64,000 nucleotides of DNA from Streptomyces cathayae (GTDB lineage Bacteria; Actinomycetota; Actinomycetes; Streptomycetales; Streptomycetaceae), in NCBI RefSeq assembly GCF_029760955.1, contig NZ_CP121682.1:6900501-6964500 (forward strand). Reading direction: 5' to 3'. Below, in pieces: positions 1 to 10,399 of the stretch (position 1 is the stretch's first letter; every line of letters starts with the position of its first letter). The position numbers were made by a program, and so were the translations under genes. The notes under the pieces are model-generated. The model saw only the letters and a list, made by a program, of their open reading frames with translations, ran no database searches and had not been told where the DNA came from.

Positions 1-1156
1 AGAAGCCCAGCGTGCCCAGGGCCAGCGCGATCACGACCGGTACGAAGACCGCGGAGATCCGGTCCGCGAGCCGCTGCGCGGCGGCCTTCCCGTTCTGCGC
101 GTCCTCCACCATCTTCGCCATCCGGGCGAGCTGGGTGTCGGAGCCGACCCGGGTGGCCTCCACGACGAGCCGTCCGCCCGCGTTGAGTGTGGCCCCGGTG
201 ACCGCGTCCCCGGGGGCCACCTCCACCGGCGCGGACTCTCCGGTGAGCATGGAGACGTCCACCGCCGAAGTGCCCTCGGCGACTGTCCCGTCGGTCGCGA
301 TCTTCTCGCCGGGGCGCACCAGGAAACGGTCACCGACCACCAGATCCTCGACGGGCACCGTCTCCTCGCGCCCGTCGGGCCGGAGCACGGTGACGTCCTT
401 CGCGCCCAGTTCCATCAGCGCCCGCAGCGCCGCGCCCGCCTTCCGCTTGGCGCGCGCCTCGAAGTACCGCCCGGCCAGGATGAACGCGGTGACACCCGCG
501 GCGGCCTCCAGATAGATGTTCCCGGCGCCGTCCGAACGGGCGATGGTCAGCTCGAAGGGGTGGGTCATGCCCGGGGTGCCGGCGGTGCCGAAGAAGAGCG
601 CCCACAGCGACCACAGGAACGCCGCCGAGGTGCCGACCGAGACCAGCGTGTCCATGGTGGCCGCACCGTGCCGCGCGTTGGTGAACGCCGCCCGGTGGAA
701 GGGCCACGCCGCGTACGTCACGACCGGTGCCGCCAGCGTCAGGGAAAGCCACTGCCAGTACTCGAACTGCAGGGCCGGGATCATCGCCATCGCGATGACG
801 GGCACCGACAGCACCACGGCCGTGATCAACCGCTCCCGCAGCGACCGGAGCTCGTCGGGGGAGTCGGTGGAGCCGGAGGCGGCGGGTCCGTTCCCGCGCG
901 CGGGCGGCGCGGGCTCCCGTGCCGTGTACCCGGTGGCCTCGACGGTGGCGATCAGGTCCTGGACGGTGACCGCACCGGCGTGCGACACCCGGGCCTTCTC
1001 AGTGGCGTAGTTGACCGTGGCGGTGACCCCGTCCATCCGGTTGAGTTTCTTCTCGACCCGCGCGGCGCAGGAGGCACAGGTCATCCCGCCGATGACCAGC
1101 TCCACCTCTTCCTGGGCCCCGGCCTCGGTCTCGGTGCCGGCTGTACGGACGGTCAT
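1..1156 (-). CDS. copA: Copper-type P1B ATPase, C-terminal part outside window
   Basis: This is a heavy-metal translocating P-type ATPase that would pump Cu(I) out across the membrane. Reading the minus strand from ATG at 1156, an N-terminal HMA domain carries the metal-binding CxxC in [14 protein letters not shown] (about residues 23-36). Hydrophobic helices follow, then the actuator domain with the MLTGES motif. The reading frame runs off the window start before the phosphorylation motif (DKTGT) and ATP-binding domain can be seen. Three CsoR-like palindromes lie directly upstream, which fits copper-induced derepression. Copper rather than another metal is inferred from the CxxC type and the operator type; the TM metal motif (usually CPC) is outside the window. 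Confidence 0.9.
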   Translation of the reverse strand, partial: MTVRTAGTETEAGAQEEVELVIGGMTCASCAARVEKKLNRMDGVTATVNYATEKARVSHAGAVTVQDLIATVEATGYTAREPAPPARGNGPAASGSTDSPDELRSLRERLITAVVLSVPVIAMAMIPALQFEYWQWLSLTLAAPVVTYAAWPFHRAAFTNARHGAATMDTLVSVGTSAAFLWSLWALFFGTAGTPGMTHPFELTIARSDGAGNIYLEAAAGVTAFILAGRYFEARAKRKAGAALRALMELGAKDVTVLRPDGREETVPVEDLVVGDRFLVRPGEKIATDGTVAEGTSAVDVSMLTGESAPVEVAPGDAVTGATLNAGGRLVVEATRVGSDTQLARMAKMVEDAQNGKAAAQRLADRISAVFVPVVIALALGTLGF

Positions 1157-1208
1157 GAGCGCTCCTGGTGACGAGGGCCGGCCTGGACGTGCCCGGCCGC
1201 CGGTTGCA

Positions 1209-1310
1209 GTATACGGGCCGGGGGTATCCCTCCCGGTTTCAGGTATACCCCTGGGAGGTATGCGGATTCAAGGGCCGACCGGACTTGATTGCGTACCCCC
1301 CAGGGGTATG
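1209..1310. promoter_or_regulatory. Three CsoR-like operator palindromes between copA and the small peptide gene
   Basis: Three G/C-tract palindromes with TA ends are visible: GTATACGGGCCGGGGGTATC (1209-1228), GTATACCCCTGGGAGGTATG (1243-1262) and TACCCCCCAGGGGTA (1294-1308). The last two match the TAnCCC...GGGnTA pattern known for the copper sensor CsoR. They sit between divergently read genes, copA on minus and a small peptide gene on plus, so they probably control both. No csoR gene is present in the window. Confidence 0.6.
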
Positions 1311-1393
1311 GTGAGGTGTGTGGGCACCGCCCCGGACCCGGGCCGGTGTCCGGTTCCGAGAGGATTCCGAGAGGATCCAGAGGAGGGGTGACC

Positions 1394-1567
1394 ATGCGTA
1401 CCGGAGTGAAGATCACCGCATTCGCCGCAGCCCTGGCCGTGACCTTCGGCACGGCCTACGGCGTCGGCCGGGTGCTGGACCCGGTCATCGCGGACAGCGC
1501 ACCCGCACCGGCGCACGACGGGAAACACGCCCCCGCGCCCCGCGAGGGCGCGGGCCACGGCCACTGA
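1394..1567 (+). CDS. 57-residue His-ended exported peptide, copper-associated
   Basis: This is a very short gene. ATG at 1394 follows a strong ribosome site AGGAGGGG at 1381-1388. The product starts MRTGVKITAFAAALAVTFG, a basic N-terminus plus hydrophobic segment like a signal peptide or membrane anchor. It ends in a short His-containing tail (DGKHAP ... GHGH). The stop is 3 nt from the converging GH15 gene. I recall longer (about 250-300 residue) Streptomyces proteins that begin similarly and sit beside copA, so this could be a truncated form. It could equally be a complete small copper-binding peptide. Position under CsoR-like sites suggests a copper role. No enzymatic motif is present. Confidence 0.65.
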   Translation: MRTGVKITAFAAALAVTFGTAYGVGRVLDPVIADSAPAPAHDGKHAPAPREGAGHGH

Positions 1568-1570
1568 GGA

Positions 1571-3412
<1,842 letters not shown>

Positions 3413-3495
3413 CGCAGCCTCCCTGGCCCGCCGGTACGTGCCGCCCTGACTGCCAGCTTAGGCAGGCCCGGCCGGACGGGCCCGCGGTAGGAGGT

Positions 3496-4275
3496 TCACG
3501 CCACGAGGACGCGCAGTCCCGCCTCCTCGAACCGGCGCACCGCCTCCGGGGAGGCCGCCGCGTCCGTGACCAGGGTGTCCACCGACCCGGCCGGACAGAT
3601 CCGGGCGAACGCCCGCCGGCCCAGTTTGCTGGAATCGGCCGCCACGATCACCCGCTCGGCCCGTTCGCACAGCAGCCGGTTGATCGCCGCCTCCGCCTCG
3701 TCGTGCGCCGCCGCGCCGTGTGCGACGTCGAAGGCGACGACACCGAGCACCGCCACGTCGAGCGTGATCTGCCCCAGCACCCCGTCCGCGAGCGGCCCGA
3801 CCAGCTCGTACGACTGGGCCCGCGCCACCCCGCCGGTCACCACGATCTTGAACTGCGGGCGCACGGCGAGCTCGCCCGCGATGTTGAGCGCGTTGGTCAC
3901 CACCGTCAGCGCGGGCGACCCGGACGCGAGATCACCGCGTACCGCCAGCGCACGCGCCACTTCCGTGGTGGTGGTGCCGCCGGTCAGCCCGACCGCCTCG
4001 CCCGGCGCGAGGAGCCCCGCCACGGCCTCGGCGATCCGCTGCTTCTCGGAGGCGCGGCGAGCGGTCTTGTAGCGCAGCGGCAGCTCGTACGACACCCCGT
4101 GCGCCACCGCCCCGCCCCGGGTGCGCACCAGCATCTGCTGCCCGGCGAGGGTGTCGAAGTCCCGGCGGATCGTCGCGGCCGACACCTCCAGCTCGGCGGC
4201 GGTCTCGTCCACGTCCAGTCGGCCCCGCTCGACGAGCAGTTCGAGCAGCGCCTGCCAGCGGGCGTCCCGCGACAT
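3496..4275 (-). CDS. DeoR/GlpR-family sugar-phosphate-responsive repressor
   Basis: A 259-residue regulator starting at ATG 4275 (MSRDARWQALLELL). An N-terminal DeoR winged helix spans about residues 1-60, with the family signature VSAATIRRDFDTLAGQ. The remainder is the sugar-phosphate-isomerase-like effector domain, with LTGGTTTTEVARAL and the C-terminal VAADSSKLGRRAFA motif. The frame stays open upstream, but a start there would precede the HTH by about 50 unsupported residues. It lies divergent from a SIS isomerase and an aldolase, and a perfect inverted repeat lies between them, so it probably represses that pair until a sugar phosphate binds. Confidence 0.9.
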   Translation of the reverse strand: MSRDARWQALLELLVERGRLDVDETAAELEVSAATIRRDFDTLAGQQMLVRTRGGAVAHGVSYELPLRYKTARRASEKQRIAEAVAGLLAPGEAVGLTGGTTTTEVARALAVRGDLASGSPALTVVTNALNIAGELAVRPQFKIVVTGGVARAQSYELVGPLADGVLGQITLDVAVLGVVAFDVAHGAAAHDEAEAAINRLLCERAERVIVAADSSKLGRRAFARICPAGSVDTLVTDAAASPEAVRRFEEAGLRVLVA

Positions 4276-4369
4276 CCGCCCTCCCGTCCTGCCGCCACCT
4301 GCCGTCTCCCGGCCTGCGGCGACCCTAGCGCCTGTCCGGCGGACAGGCCCCGACGCACCGACGATCTCT

Positions 4370-4422
4370 GCTCGAATGCTTGATTGTGCTCGAAACTCCG
4401 CTCTATCTTGCAACAACAATCA
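4370..4422. promoter_or_regulatory. Putative DeoR operator region
   Basis: The short gap between the divergent DeoR gene and the isomerase gene is clearly AT-richer than its surroundings. It holds a perfect inverted repeat, TGATTGT at 4381-4387 and ACAATCA at 4416-4422. It also holds a direct repeat GCTCGAA at 4370-4376 and 4388-4394 (18-bp period). Repeated half-sites of this kind are typical of DeoR-family operators. No clear -10/-35 pair can be assigned. Confidence 0.5.
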
Positions 4423-4443
4423 CCGAGGCGGGTGGGGGCGGCC

Positions 4444-5325
4444 ATGACACATGTCGAGGACGAACTGACGAGTCAGCCCGAGTGCTGGACGCGGGCCGCC
4501 ACGCAGGCGGCCGAGCACACCCGGGCCCTCCCGGCACCGGGGGAGCGGGTCGCGGTCGTCGGCTGCGGCACCTCGTACTTCATGGCGCAGGCGGTGGCGG
4601 CCCTGCGCGAAGGGGCGGGTCAGGGCGAGACGGACGCCTTCGCCGCCTCGGAGTTCCCGCACGGACGTGCCTACGACCACGTCGTCGCCCTCACCCGCTC
4701 CGGCACCACCACCGAAGTCCTGGACCTGCTCGACCGGTTGAAGGGCGGCACCCGTACCACCGCGCTCACCGCCGACCCGGACACCGCCGTGACGGCATCG
4801 GCGGACGAGACCGTCGTACTCGACTACGCGGACGAACGCTCCGTCGTGCAGACGCGGTTCGCGACCACGGCCCTCACCCTGCTCCGCGCCCACCTCGGCC
4901 TGCACACCGGCACGGTCGTCGAGGACGCGCGAACCGCCCTCGCACGACCGCTGCCCGAAGGGCTCGTGGACTGCACCCAGTTCACCTTCCTCGGCCGCGG
5001 CTGGACCGTGGGCCTCGCCCACGAGGCGGGTCTGAAGATGCGGGAGGCCGCACTGGCGTGGACGGAGGCCTACCCGGCCATGGAATACCGGCACGGCCCC
5101 ATCAGCGTCACCACGCGCGGTACCGCGACCTGGATGCTGGGCGACGCACCGGACGGTCTGGCCGAACAGGTGCGGGACACCGGCGGAGCGTGGATCCAGG
5201 GCACCCTCGACCCGCTGGCCGAACTCGTCCGCGCCCAGCGCCTCGCCGTCGCCGTCGCCGAGGCCCGCGGACTCGACCCCGACCGCCCCCGCCACCTCAC
5301 CCGCTCGGTCGTTCTCGAGCCCTGA
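4444..5325 (+). CDS. SIS-domain sugar-phosphate isomerase/deaminase
   Basis: A 293-residue protein with two SIS (sugar isomerase) modules. The first has VAVVGCGTSYFMAQAV (about residues 36-51) and the phosphate-binding ALTRSGTTTEV. The second lies around FLGRGWTVGLAHEAGLKMREAA and ends with AYPAMEYRHGPIS, a GlmS/AgaS-type motif. Relatives isomerise or deaminate amino-sugar or ketose phosphates such as galactosamine-6-phosphate. The aldolase gene 69 bp downstream suggests the product is cleaved to trioses, a galactosamine/tagatose-type pathway. The true substrate is unknown. ATG 4444 is chosen as the first methionine preceding the conserved core; the ribosome site is weak. Confidence 0.8.
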   Translation: MTHVEDELTSQPECWTRAATQAAEHTRALPAPGERVAVVGCGTSYFMAQAVAALREGAGQGETDAFAASEFPHGRAYDHVVALTRSGTTTEVLDLLDRLKGGTRTTALTADPDTAVTASADETVVLDYADERSVVQTRFATTALTLLRAHLGLHTGTVVEDARTALARPLPEGLVDCTQFTFLGRGWTVGLAHEAGLKMREAALAWTEAYPAMEYRHGPISVTTRGTATWMLGDAPDGLAEQVRDTGGAWIQGTLDPLAELVRAQRLAVAVAEARGLDPDRPRHLTRSVVLEP

Positions 5326-5330
5326 CCCCG

Positions 5331-5390
5331 CCGGAAAGCACCGGAAAGCACCGGAAGGCGCTGAAAGGGACCGGAAAGAACGGAAGGAGC
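5331..5390 (+). repeat. Six tandem ~10-bp purine-rich units in the isomerase-aldolase gap
   Basis: The intercistronic gap is built of consecutive 10-mers: CCGGAAAGCA, CCGGAAAGCA, CCGGAAGGCG, CTGAAAGGGA, CCGGAAAGAA and CGGAAGGAGC. The first two are identical. The last supplies the ribosome site (GGAAGGAG) for the aldolase GTG at 5395. The repeat therefore looks like expansion of Shine-Dalgarno-like sequence, a place where length changes could tune translation of the second gene. Confidence 0.75.
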
Positions 5391-5394
5391 GAAC

Positions 5395-6246
5395 GTGCCT
5401 CTCACCACCACCGGCGAACTCGTCGGCCGCGCCGCCGCGGCGGGTTCCGCCGTCGCCTCGTTCAACGTCATCACGCTGGAACACGTCGAAGCCGTCATCG
5501 CCGGTGCCGAGTCGGTGGACGCCCCCGTGGTCCTCCAGGTCAGCGAGAACGCGGTCAAGTTCCGCTACGGCCGCCTCCTGCCGCTCGCCCGCGCCGCCGT
5601 CGCCGCCGCCGAACGCGCCGCCGTCCCCGTCGCGTTGCACCTCGACCACGTCCAGAGCGACGCCCTGCTGCGCCAGGCCCCGGACGCCGGCTTCGGTTCC
5701 GTGATGTACGACGCGGCCCGGCTGACCTACGCCGAGAACCTCGCCGCGACCCGGGCGGCCGTCGACTGGGCGCACGCCCGGGGCCTGTGGATCGAGGCGG
5801 AACTGGGGGAGATCGGAGGCAAGGGCACGGCGCCGCTGGACGCCCACGCGCCCGGCGCCCGCACCGACCCCGAACAGGCCCGCGCCTTCGTCGCCGACTC
5901 CGGCGTGGACGCCCTGGCCGTCGCCGTCGGCACCACCCACGCCATGACCACCCGCACCGCCACCCTCGACCACGCCCTCCTCGGACGCCTCTCCGCCGCC
6001 CTGGACGTCCCCCTCGTCCTGCACGGCTCTTCGGGCCTGCCGGACACCGAACTCACCGCGGCCGTCGGCTCGGGCATCGCCAAGGTGAACATCGGCACCG
6101 CCCTGAACCTCGCCATGACCGGCGCCATCAGGGACTTCCTCGCCGCCCACCCCGAAGCGGTCGACTCCCGCGGTTATCTGACCGTGGGCCGGGAAGCGAT
6201 GACCCGCGCGGTGGCGGACCTCATCACGACGCTCGCCCCCCGCTGA
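5395..6246 (+). CDS. Class II fructose/tagatose-bisphosphate aldolase family protein
   Basis: A 283-residue zinc-dependent (class II) aldolase, probably splitting a ketose 1,6-bisphosphate into dihydroxyacetone phosphate and glyceraldehyde-3-phosphate. Visible motifs are ASFNVITLEHVEAV, the catalytic/zinc HLDHVQSD (about residues 82-89), EAELGEIGGKG, VAVGTTHAM (the equivalent of the usual GT(A/S)HG zinc site), LHGSSGL and the phosphate-binding KVNIGTAL. It resembles the GatY/KbaY/FbaA branch. The GTG start at 5395 is preceded by GGAAGGAG. It forms an operon with the SIS isomerase gene and is presumably controlled by the divergent DeoR protein. Confidence 0.85.
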   Translation: MPLTTTGELVGRAAAAGSAVASFNVITLEHVEAVIAGAESVDAPVVLQVSENAVKFRYGRLLPLARAAVAAAERAAVPVALHLDHVQSDALLRQAPDAGFGSVMYDAARLTYAENLAATRAAVDWAHARGLWIEAELGEIGGKGTAPLDAHAPGARTDPEQARAFVADSGVDALAVAVGTTHAMTTRTATLDHALLGRLSAALDVPLVLHGSSGLPDTELTAAVGSGIAKVNIGTALNLAMTGAIRDFLAAHPEAVDSRGYLTVGREAMTRAVADLITTLAPR

Positions 6247-6285
6247 AGCAGGCCACCGGGAGTGCTGCGGCGCCGTGCTGCGGCG

Positions 6286-7431
6286 CTACCGTCGGACGGA
6301 CTTCAGAACGACGAACTTCGGGTCGCTCGCCACCACTTCACTGTTCCCGAACAACCGCCGCAGCTTCACGTGGTACCCCAGATGGCGGTTGCCGACCACC
6401 CACAGCTCACCACCGGGGCGCAGGGTGCGCCTCGCGCCGGTGAACATGCGCCAGGCCGTCGCCTCGCTGGTCGCCTGGTGGGAGTGGAACGGCGGGTTGT
6501 TGAGCACCAGGTCGACGCTGTCGTCCGGCACGCCCGCCAGACCGTCGCCGACCCGGAACTCGGCATGCCCCGGTACGCCGTTGGCCCGGTACGTGGCCTC
6601 CGCGGACGCCACCGCCTGGAACGACTCGTCGACGAACAGCACCTCGGCCCGCGGATCGGCCAGCGCCACCGCCGTACCGACGACACCGTTGCCGCACCCG
6701 AGATCCACCACCCGCAGGCCCGTCCGCCCGGTCGGCAGATGCTTCAGGAGGAACCGGGTGCCGATGTCGAGCCGGTCGGCGCAGAAGACCCCCGCGTGGT
6801 TGACGACGGTCCGGCCCGAGACCGCGCCGACGCCGTCGGGCAGCGCGTAGCTGTACGGCCAGGGACTGGAGGGCCGGACCAGGGCCGGGTCCGGGGTGCA
6901 GAAGACGAGCCGCGCCTTCTTCTCGGCGAGAGAGGTCCGGGTGGGGCCGATGATCCGCTCGAAGAGGTTCAGCGTCGAGGTGTGGATCTCCTTCACCATG
7001 CCGGTCCCGACGACGACCGTGTCCTCGTGCACCGCGGGAGCCAGCCGCAGCAACTGGTCCTCCAGCAGGGCCAGACTCTTCGGCACCCGCACCAGCAGCA
7101 CATCGATCCGGGCCGGCGGCGGGTCCTGCGTGGTGAGCAGCCGGACCGCGCCCGGCTCGACACCGGCGCGTGCCAGGTTCGCGCGGGTGGCCTGCTGCCC
7201 CAGCCAGGAGTCGGTGATCTGTGTCGGCCGGTGCGCGGCGAGCGCCGTGACCAGTGCCCCCCAGCGGTCTCCGACGACCACGACCGTGCCGTCCAGCGGG
7301 ATCGGCTCCCGGTCCAGATGTCCGAGGAGGTACTCGTCGGAGGCGTCCCAGGCGCGCAGTCTGTCGCGGGGGTCCTCGGGGAAGCGGGCCAGCACCGGCG
7401 CGCCCCACGCAGTCGTCATACGGTCGTTCAT
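6286..7431 (-). CDS. RlmG/RsmC-like rRNA (guanine-N2) methyltransferase
   Basis: A 381-residue class I SAM-dependent methyltransferase with the two-domain plan of RlmG and RsmC: a degenerate N-terminal methyltransferase-like half and an active C-terminal half. The C-terminal half shows the SAM-binding LRVVDLGCGNGVVGTAVA and the catalytic NPPFHSHQ (about residue 310), a signature of N2-guanine methylation in rRNA. Length is close to E. coli RlmG (378). Which rRNA base is modified cannot be read here. It is convergent with the aldolase gene, and a 12-bp direct repeat GTGCTGCGGCGC (6262-6273 and 6275-6286) lies at the junction. Confidence 0.85.
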   Translation of the reverse strand: MNDRMTTAWGAPVLARFPEDPRDRLRAWDASDEYLLGHLDREPIPLDGTVVVVGDRWGALVTALAAHRPTQITDSWLGQQATRANLARAGVEPGAVRLLTTQDPPPARIDVLLVRVPKSLALLEDQLLRLAPAVHEDTVVVGTGMVKEIHTSTLNLFERIIGPTRTSLAEKKARLVFCTPDPALVRPSSPWPYSYALPDGVGAVSGRTVVNHAGVFCADRLDIGTRFLLKHLPTGRTGLRVVDLGCGNGVVGTAVALADPRAEVLFVDESFQAVASAEATYRANGVPGHAEFRVGDGLAGVPDDSVDLVLNNPPFHSHQATSEATAWRMFTGARRTLRPGGELWVVGNRHLGYHVKLRRLFGNSEVVASDPKFVVLKSVRR

Positions 7432-7541
7432 CGTGCGACCAGGCTAGCGGAGCCCGGAGTCCCGCCGGGCGGCCGAGCCTCCCGCTCCGGGACGGCGGCC
7501 GGTGGCCCGCCGCCGTTTCGGATCATGGGAGACTCGCCCTC

Positions 7542-8780
7542 ATGAGCGGGAAGGCGGACCCCCGGCCGGCGGGGGAAGGGACCACCTCGAGGACACGGCT
7601 GGACCGGGGACGCGGAGCCCTCGGGCCCGCGTTGGAACTCGTGCACACCGGACGTGCCCCGACCCGCGCGGTGCTCACCACGGAACTGGGCGTGACGCGG
7701 GCGACCGCCGGTGCCGTCGCCGCCGAACTGGAGGCGCTCGGCCTGATCAGGGTGGACGCCCGGCCCGGCGCGGCCGCCGGTTCGCAGGGCAGGCCCTCGC
7801 ACCGGCTCTCGATCGCCGAGGACGGACCGGTGGCCCTGGCCGCGCAGGTGCACGCCGACGGGTTCCGGGCCGCCCTGGTCGGCCTGGGCGGCCGGATCGT
7901 CGCCACCGCGCCCGGCAGCGAGGTCATCGACGCCGACCCGGCGAAGGTGCTGGGCTCCGTCGTCGCGGCCGGCGCCGAACTGCTCCGCGAGACCGGACGC
8001 CGGTGCGTCGGAGCGGGGCTCTCCGTGCCGTCCGCGGTGGCCGAACCCGAGGGACTGGCCTTCGGCCCGCTGCGCCTGGCCTGGCCCACGGGCGCCCCGG
8101 TGCGGGAGATCTTCGCCGAGCAGGTGCGCGCCGCCGGTCTCGGCGGCCCCGCCTTCGCGGCGAACGACGTCAACCTCGTCGCCCTCGCCGAACACCGGCA
8201 CGGTGCCGGGCGCGGCGCACGCGACCTGCTGTGCGTGGCCACCGGCCACCGGGGTGTCGGCGGCGCGCTGGTGCTCGACGGCCGCCTGCACACCGGCAGT
8301 TCCGGTCTCGCCCTGGAGGTCGGCCACCTCGCTGTCAACCCCGGGGGCCGCCCCTGTTACTGCGGCAGCCGGGGCTGCCTGGACGTGGAGGCGGACCCGC
8401 TCGCCTTCCTCACCGCGGCCGGACGCGAACCCGGCCCCGAGATGTCCCTCCTCAAACAGGCCGACACACTGATCCACGAGCACCACGACGACCCGGCCGT
8501 CCGCGCCGCCGTCGACACCCTCGTCGACCGCCTGGGACAGGGTCTCGCCGGTCTGGTGAACATCCTCAACCCGGACAGGATCATCCTCGGAGGCCTGCAC
8601 GGCACCCTCCTGGAGGCCGCCCCGGACCGGCTGCGCGCCGTCGTCGCCGACCGCAGCCTGTGGGGCCGCAGCGGCGGCGTCCCGATCCTGGCCTGCGCCC
8701 TGGACCACAACAGCCTGGTCGGCGCCGCCGAACTGGCCTGGCAGCCGGTGCTCGACGATCCGCTGGGGGCCCTGGCATAA
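7542..8780 (+). CDS. ROK-family transcriptional regulator
   Basis: A 412-residue protein. The N-terminal winged helix (about residues 20-85, LTTELGVTRATAGAVAAELEALG) is followed by a ROK sugar-kinase-like domain. The ROK zinc motif is intact as EVGHLAVNPGG plus CYCGSRGCLDVEA (about residues 265-285). The HTH makes it a sugar-responsive repressor of the NagC/XylR/Mlc type rather than a plain kinase. ATG 7542 has GGGAGA at 7527-7532. It stands alone, divergent from the methyltransferase, so its regulon is not evident from context. Confidence 0.88.
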   Translation: MSGKADPRPAGEGTTSRTRLDRGRGALGPALELVHTGRAPTRAVLTTELGVTRATAGAVAAELEALGLIRVDARPGAAAGSQGRPSHRLSIAEDGPVALAAQVHADGFRAALVGLGGRIVATAPGSEVIDADPAKVLGSVVAAGAELLRETGRRCVGAGLSVPSAVAEPEGLAFGPLRLAWPTGAPVREIFAEQVRAAGLGGPAFAANDVNLVALAEHRHGAGRGARDLLCVATGHRGVGGALVLDGRLHTGSSGLALEVGHLAVNPGGRPCYCGSRGCLDVEADPLAFLTAAGREPGPEMSLLKQADTLIHEHHDDPAVRAAVDTLVDRLGQGLAGLVNILNPDRIILGGLHGTLLEAAPDRLRAVVADRSLWGRSGGVPILACALDHNSLVGAAELAWQPVLDDPLGALA

Positions 8781-8923
8781 CGGTCCGGCCGGTGGGCAGG
8801 CGGATGCCCGGGTCGAGAGGCGGAACCACGGCCGGACACCGCACAATGATCCACGAAACGTGATCGGCGAAGCGCTGCCGGGCAGTGCGCGCGCCGACCG
8901 GGCACGGGACACTCGACCCGGTG

Positions 8924-8964
8924 CCGGACCAGGGACCCGGACCGGACCAGGGACCCGGACCGGA
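8924..8964 (+). repeat. 18-bp tandem repeat, 2.3 copies
   Basis: Unit CCGGACCAGGGACCCGGA occurs at 8924-8941 and 8942-8959, then CCGGA at 8960-8964. It lies in the 244-bp gap between the ROK regulator and the dehydrogenase gene. Each unit is itself rich in GGACC/GGTCC-type dyads. No protein or RNA element is recognised. Confidence 0.7.
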
Positions 8965-9024
8965 GCACGAGGCACTGCCCACCGCACGCGGAGCGACCAC
9001 CCCGACCCGCAGAAAGCCGAGGTC

Positions 9025-9921
9025 ATGACCGATCAGCTCACCGTGACCGTCCTGGGCACCGGCATCATGGGTGCCGCGATGGCCCGCAACCTCGCCCGGG
9101 CCGGTCACGCCGTCCGCGTCTGGAACCGCACCCGCGCCAAGGCCGACCCGCTCGCCGCCGACGGCGCGCACGTCGCCGGCACCCCCGCCGAGGCGGTCGA
9201 GTCCGCCGATGTCGTCCTGACCATGCTGTACGACGGTCCCGCCACGCTGGAGACGATGCGGCTGGCCGCCCCCGCCCTGCGGCGCGGCACCGTCTGGGCG
9301 CAGTCCACCACCGCCGGTCTCGAGGGCCTCGCCGAGCTGGCCGGCTTCGCGCGCGAGCACGGCCTGCTCTTCTACGACGCCCCGGTGCTGGGCACCCGGC
9401 AGCCGGCCGAGGCCGGACAGCTGACCGTGATCGCCGCCGGACCGGCCGAGGGCAGGACCACGGTGGCCCCGGTGTTCGACGCCGTCGGTGCCCGCACCGT
9501 GTGGACCGGCGAGGACGGGGCGGCAGGCAGCGCGACCCGGCTCAAACTCGTGGCCAACAGCTGGGTCCTCGCGGTCACCTCCGCCGTGGGGGAGACCCTC
9601 GCCCTGGCCGAGGCGCTGGACGTCGACCCCGGCGGCTTCTTCGACCTCATCGCGGGCGGCCCGCTCGACATGGGCTATCTGCGCGCCAAGGCGGGGCTGA
9701 TCCTGGACGGGCCGCTGACCCCGGCCCAGTTCGCCGTGACCACCGCGGCCAAGGACGCCCGTCTGATCGTCCGGGCCGGTGAACAGCACGGTGTGCGCCT
9801 GGACGTGGCCGCAGCCGGCGCCGAGCGCCTGGAACGCGCCGCGGCCCAGGGCCACGGGGATGAGGACATGGCCGCCGCCTACTACGCCAGTTTCGCCGGT
9901 CACGGCGAGTCCCCCACCTGA
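9025..9921 (+). CDS. NAD(P)-dependent beta-hydroxyacid dehydrogenase (3-hydroxyisobutyrate dehydrogenase family)
   Basis: A 298-residue cytoplasmic oxidoreductase. A Rossmann fold starts near residue 7 (VTVLGTGIMGAAMARNLARAG, split here as VTVLGTGIMG then AAMARNLARAG), with NRT after beta-2 favouring NADP. The substrate motif appears as YDAPVLGTRQPAEAGQL. The catalytic lysine region KLVANSWVLA matches the family K-x-x-x-N. The family includes 3-hydroxyisobutyrate, tartronate-semialdehyde and glyoxylate/succinic-semialdehyde reductases, and the substrate is not predictable here. ATG 9025 is chosen because it places the Rossmann glycine motif at the usual distance from the N-terminus. Confidence 0.85.
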   Translation: MTDQLTVTVLGTGIMGAAMARNLARAGHAVRVWNRTRAKADPLAADGAHVAGTPAEAVESADVVLTMLYDGPATLETMRLAAPALRRGTVWAQSTTAGLEGLAELAGFAREHGLLFYDAPVLGTRQPAEAGQLTVIAAGPAEGRTTVAPVFDAVGARTVWTGEDGAAGSATRLKLVANSWVLAVTSAVGETLALAEALDVDPGGFFDLIAGGPLDMGYLRAKAGLILDGPLTPAQFAVTTAAKDARLIVRAGEQHGVRLDVAAAGAERLERAAAQGHGDEDMAAAYYASFAGHGESPT

Positions 9922-9976
9922 GCACCCGGTACGAAGCGTCCGGGGAACCGTTCGACGAGCCACCGAGGAGTCCGTA

Positions 9977-10399
9977 GTGTCCAAGCCCCCGCTGCCTTCC
10001 GAGGCCGACGACCTGCTGCGCCGTCCCAACCCCTGTGTCATGGCCACCCTCCGCTCCGACGGCACACCCGTCTCCACGCCCACCTGGTACGTGTGGGAGG
10101 ACGGCCGCGCGCTGATCAGCCTGGACGAGGGCAGGGTGCGCCTGAAGCACCTGCGCCGCGACCCGCGCGTCACCCTCACCGTGCTGGACGAGGAGAACTG
10201 GTACACCCATGTCACCCTCGTCGGCCGCGTCGTCGAGCTGAAGGACGACGAAGGCCTGGCCGACATCGACCGCCTCTCCCGGCACTACACCGGCAACCCG
10301 TACCCCGACCGGGTCCGGGCCCGGGTCAGCGCCTGGATCGAGGTCGACCGCTGGCACGGCTGGGGCGCCCTGAAGGACAGCGACCAGCCGTCCACCTGA
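9977..10399 (+). CDS. PPOX-class (split-barrel FMN/F420) oxidoreductase
   Basis: A 140-residue single-domain pyridoxamine-phosphate-oxidase-like split barrel. It shows the typical beginning CVMATLRSDGTPVSTPTWYVW, here at about residues 19-39 (read as CVMATLRSDGTP then VSTPTWYVW), and KHLRRDPRVTLTV. Actinobacterial members of this size usually bind F420 or FMN and reduce small molecules such as biliverdin. The start GTG 9977 has GAGGAG at 9965-9970. It lies 55 bp after the dehydrogenase gene on the same strand and may be co-transcribed. Confidence 0.82.
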   Translation: MSKPPLPSEADDLLRRPNPCVMATLRSDGTPVSTPTWYVWEDGRALISLDEGRVRLKHLRRDPRVTLTVLDEENWYTHVTLVGRVVELKDDEGLADIDRLSRHYTGNPYPDRVRARVSAWIEVDRWHGWGALKDSDQPST

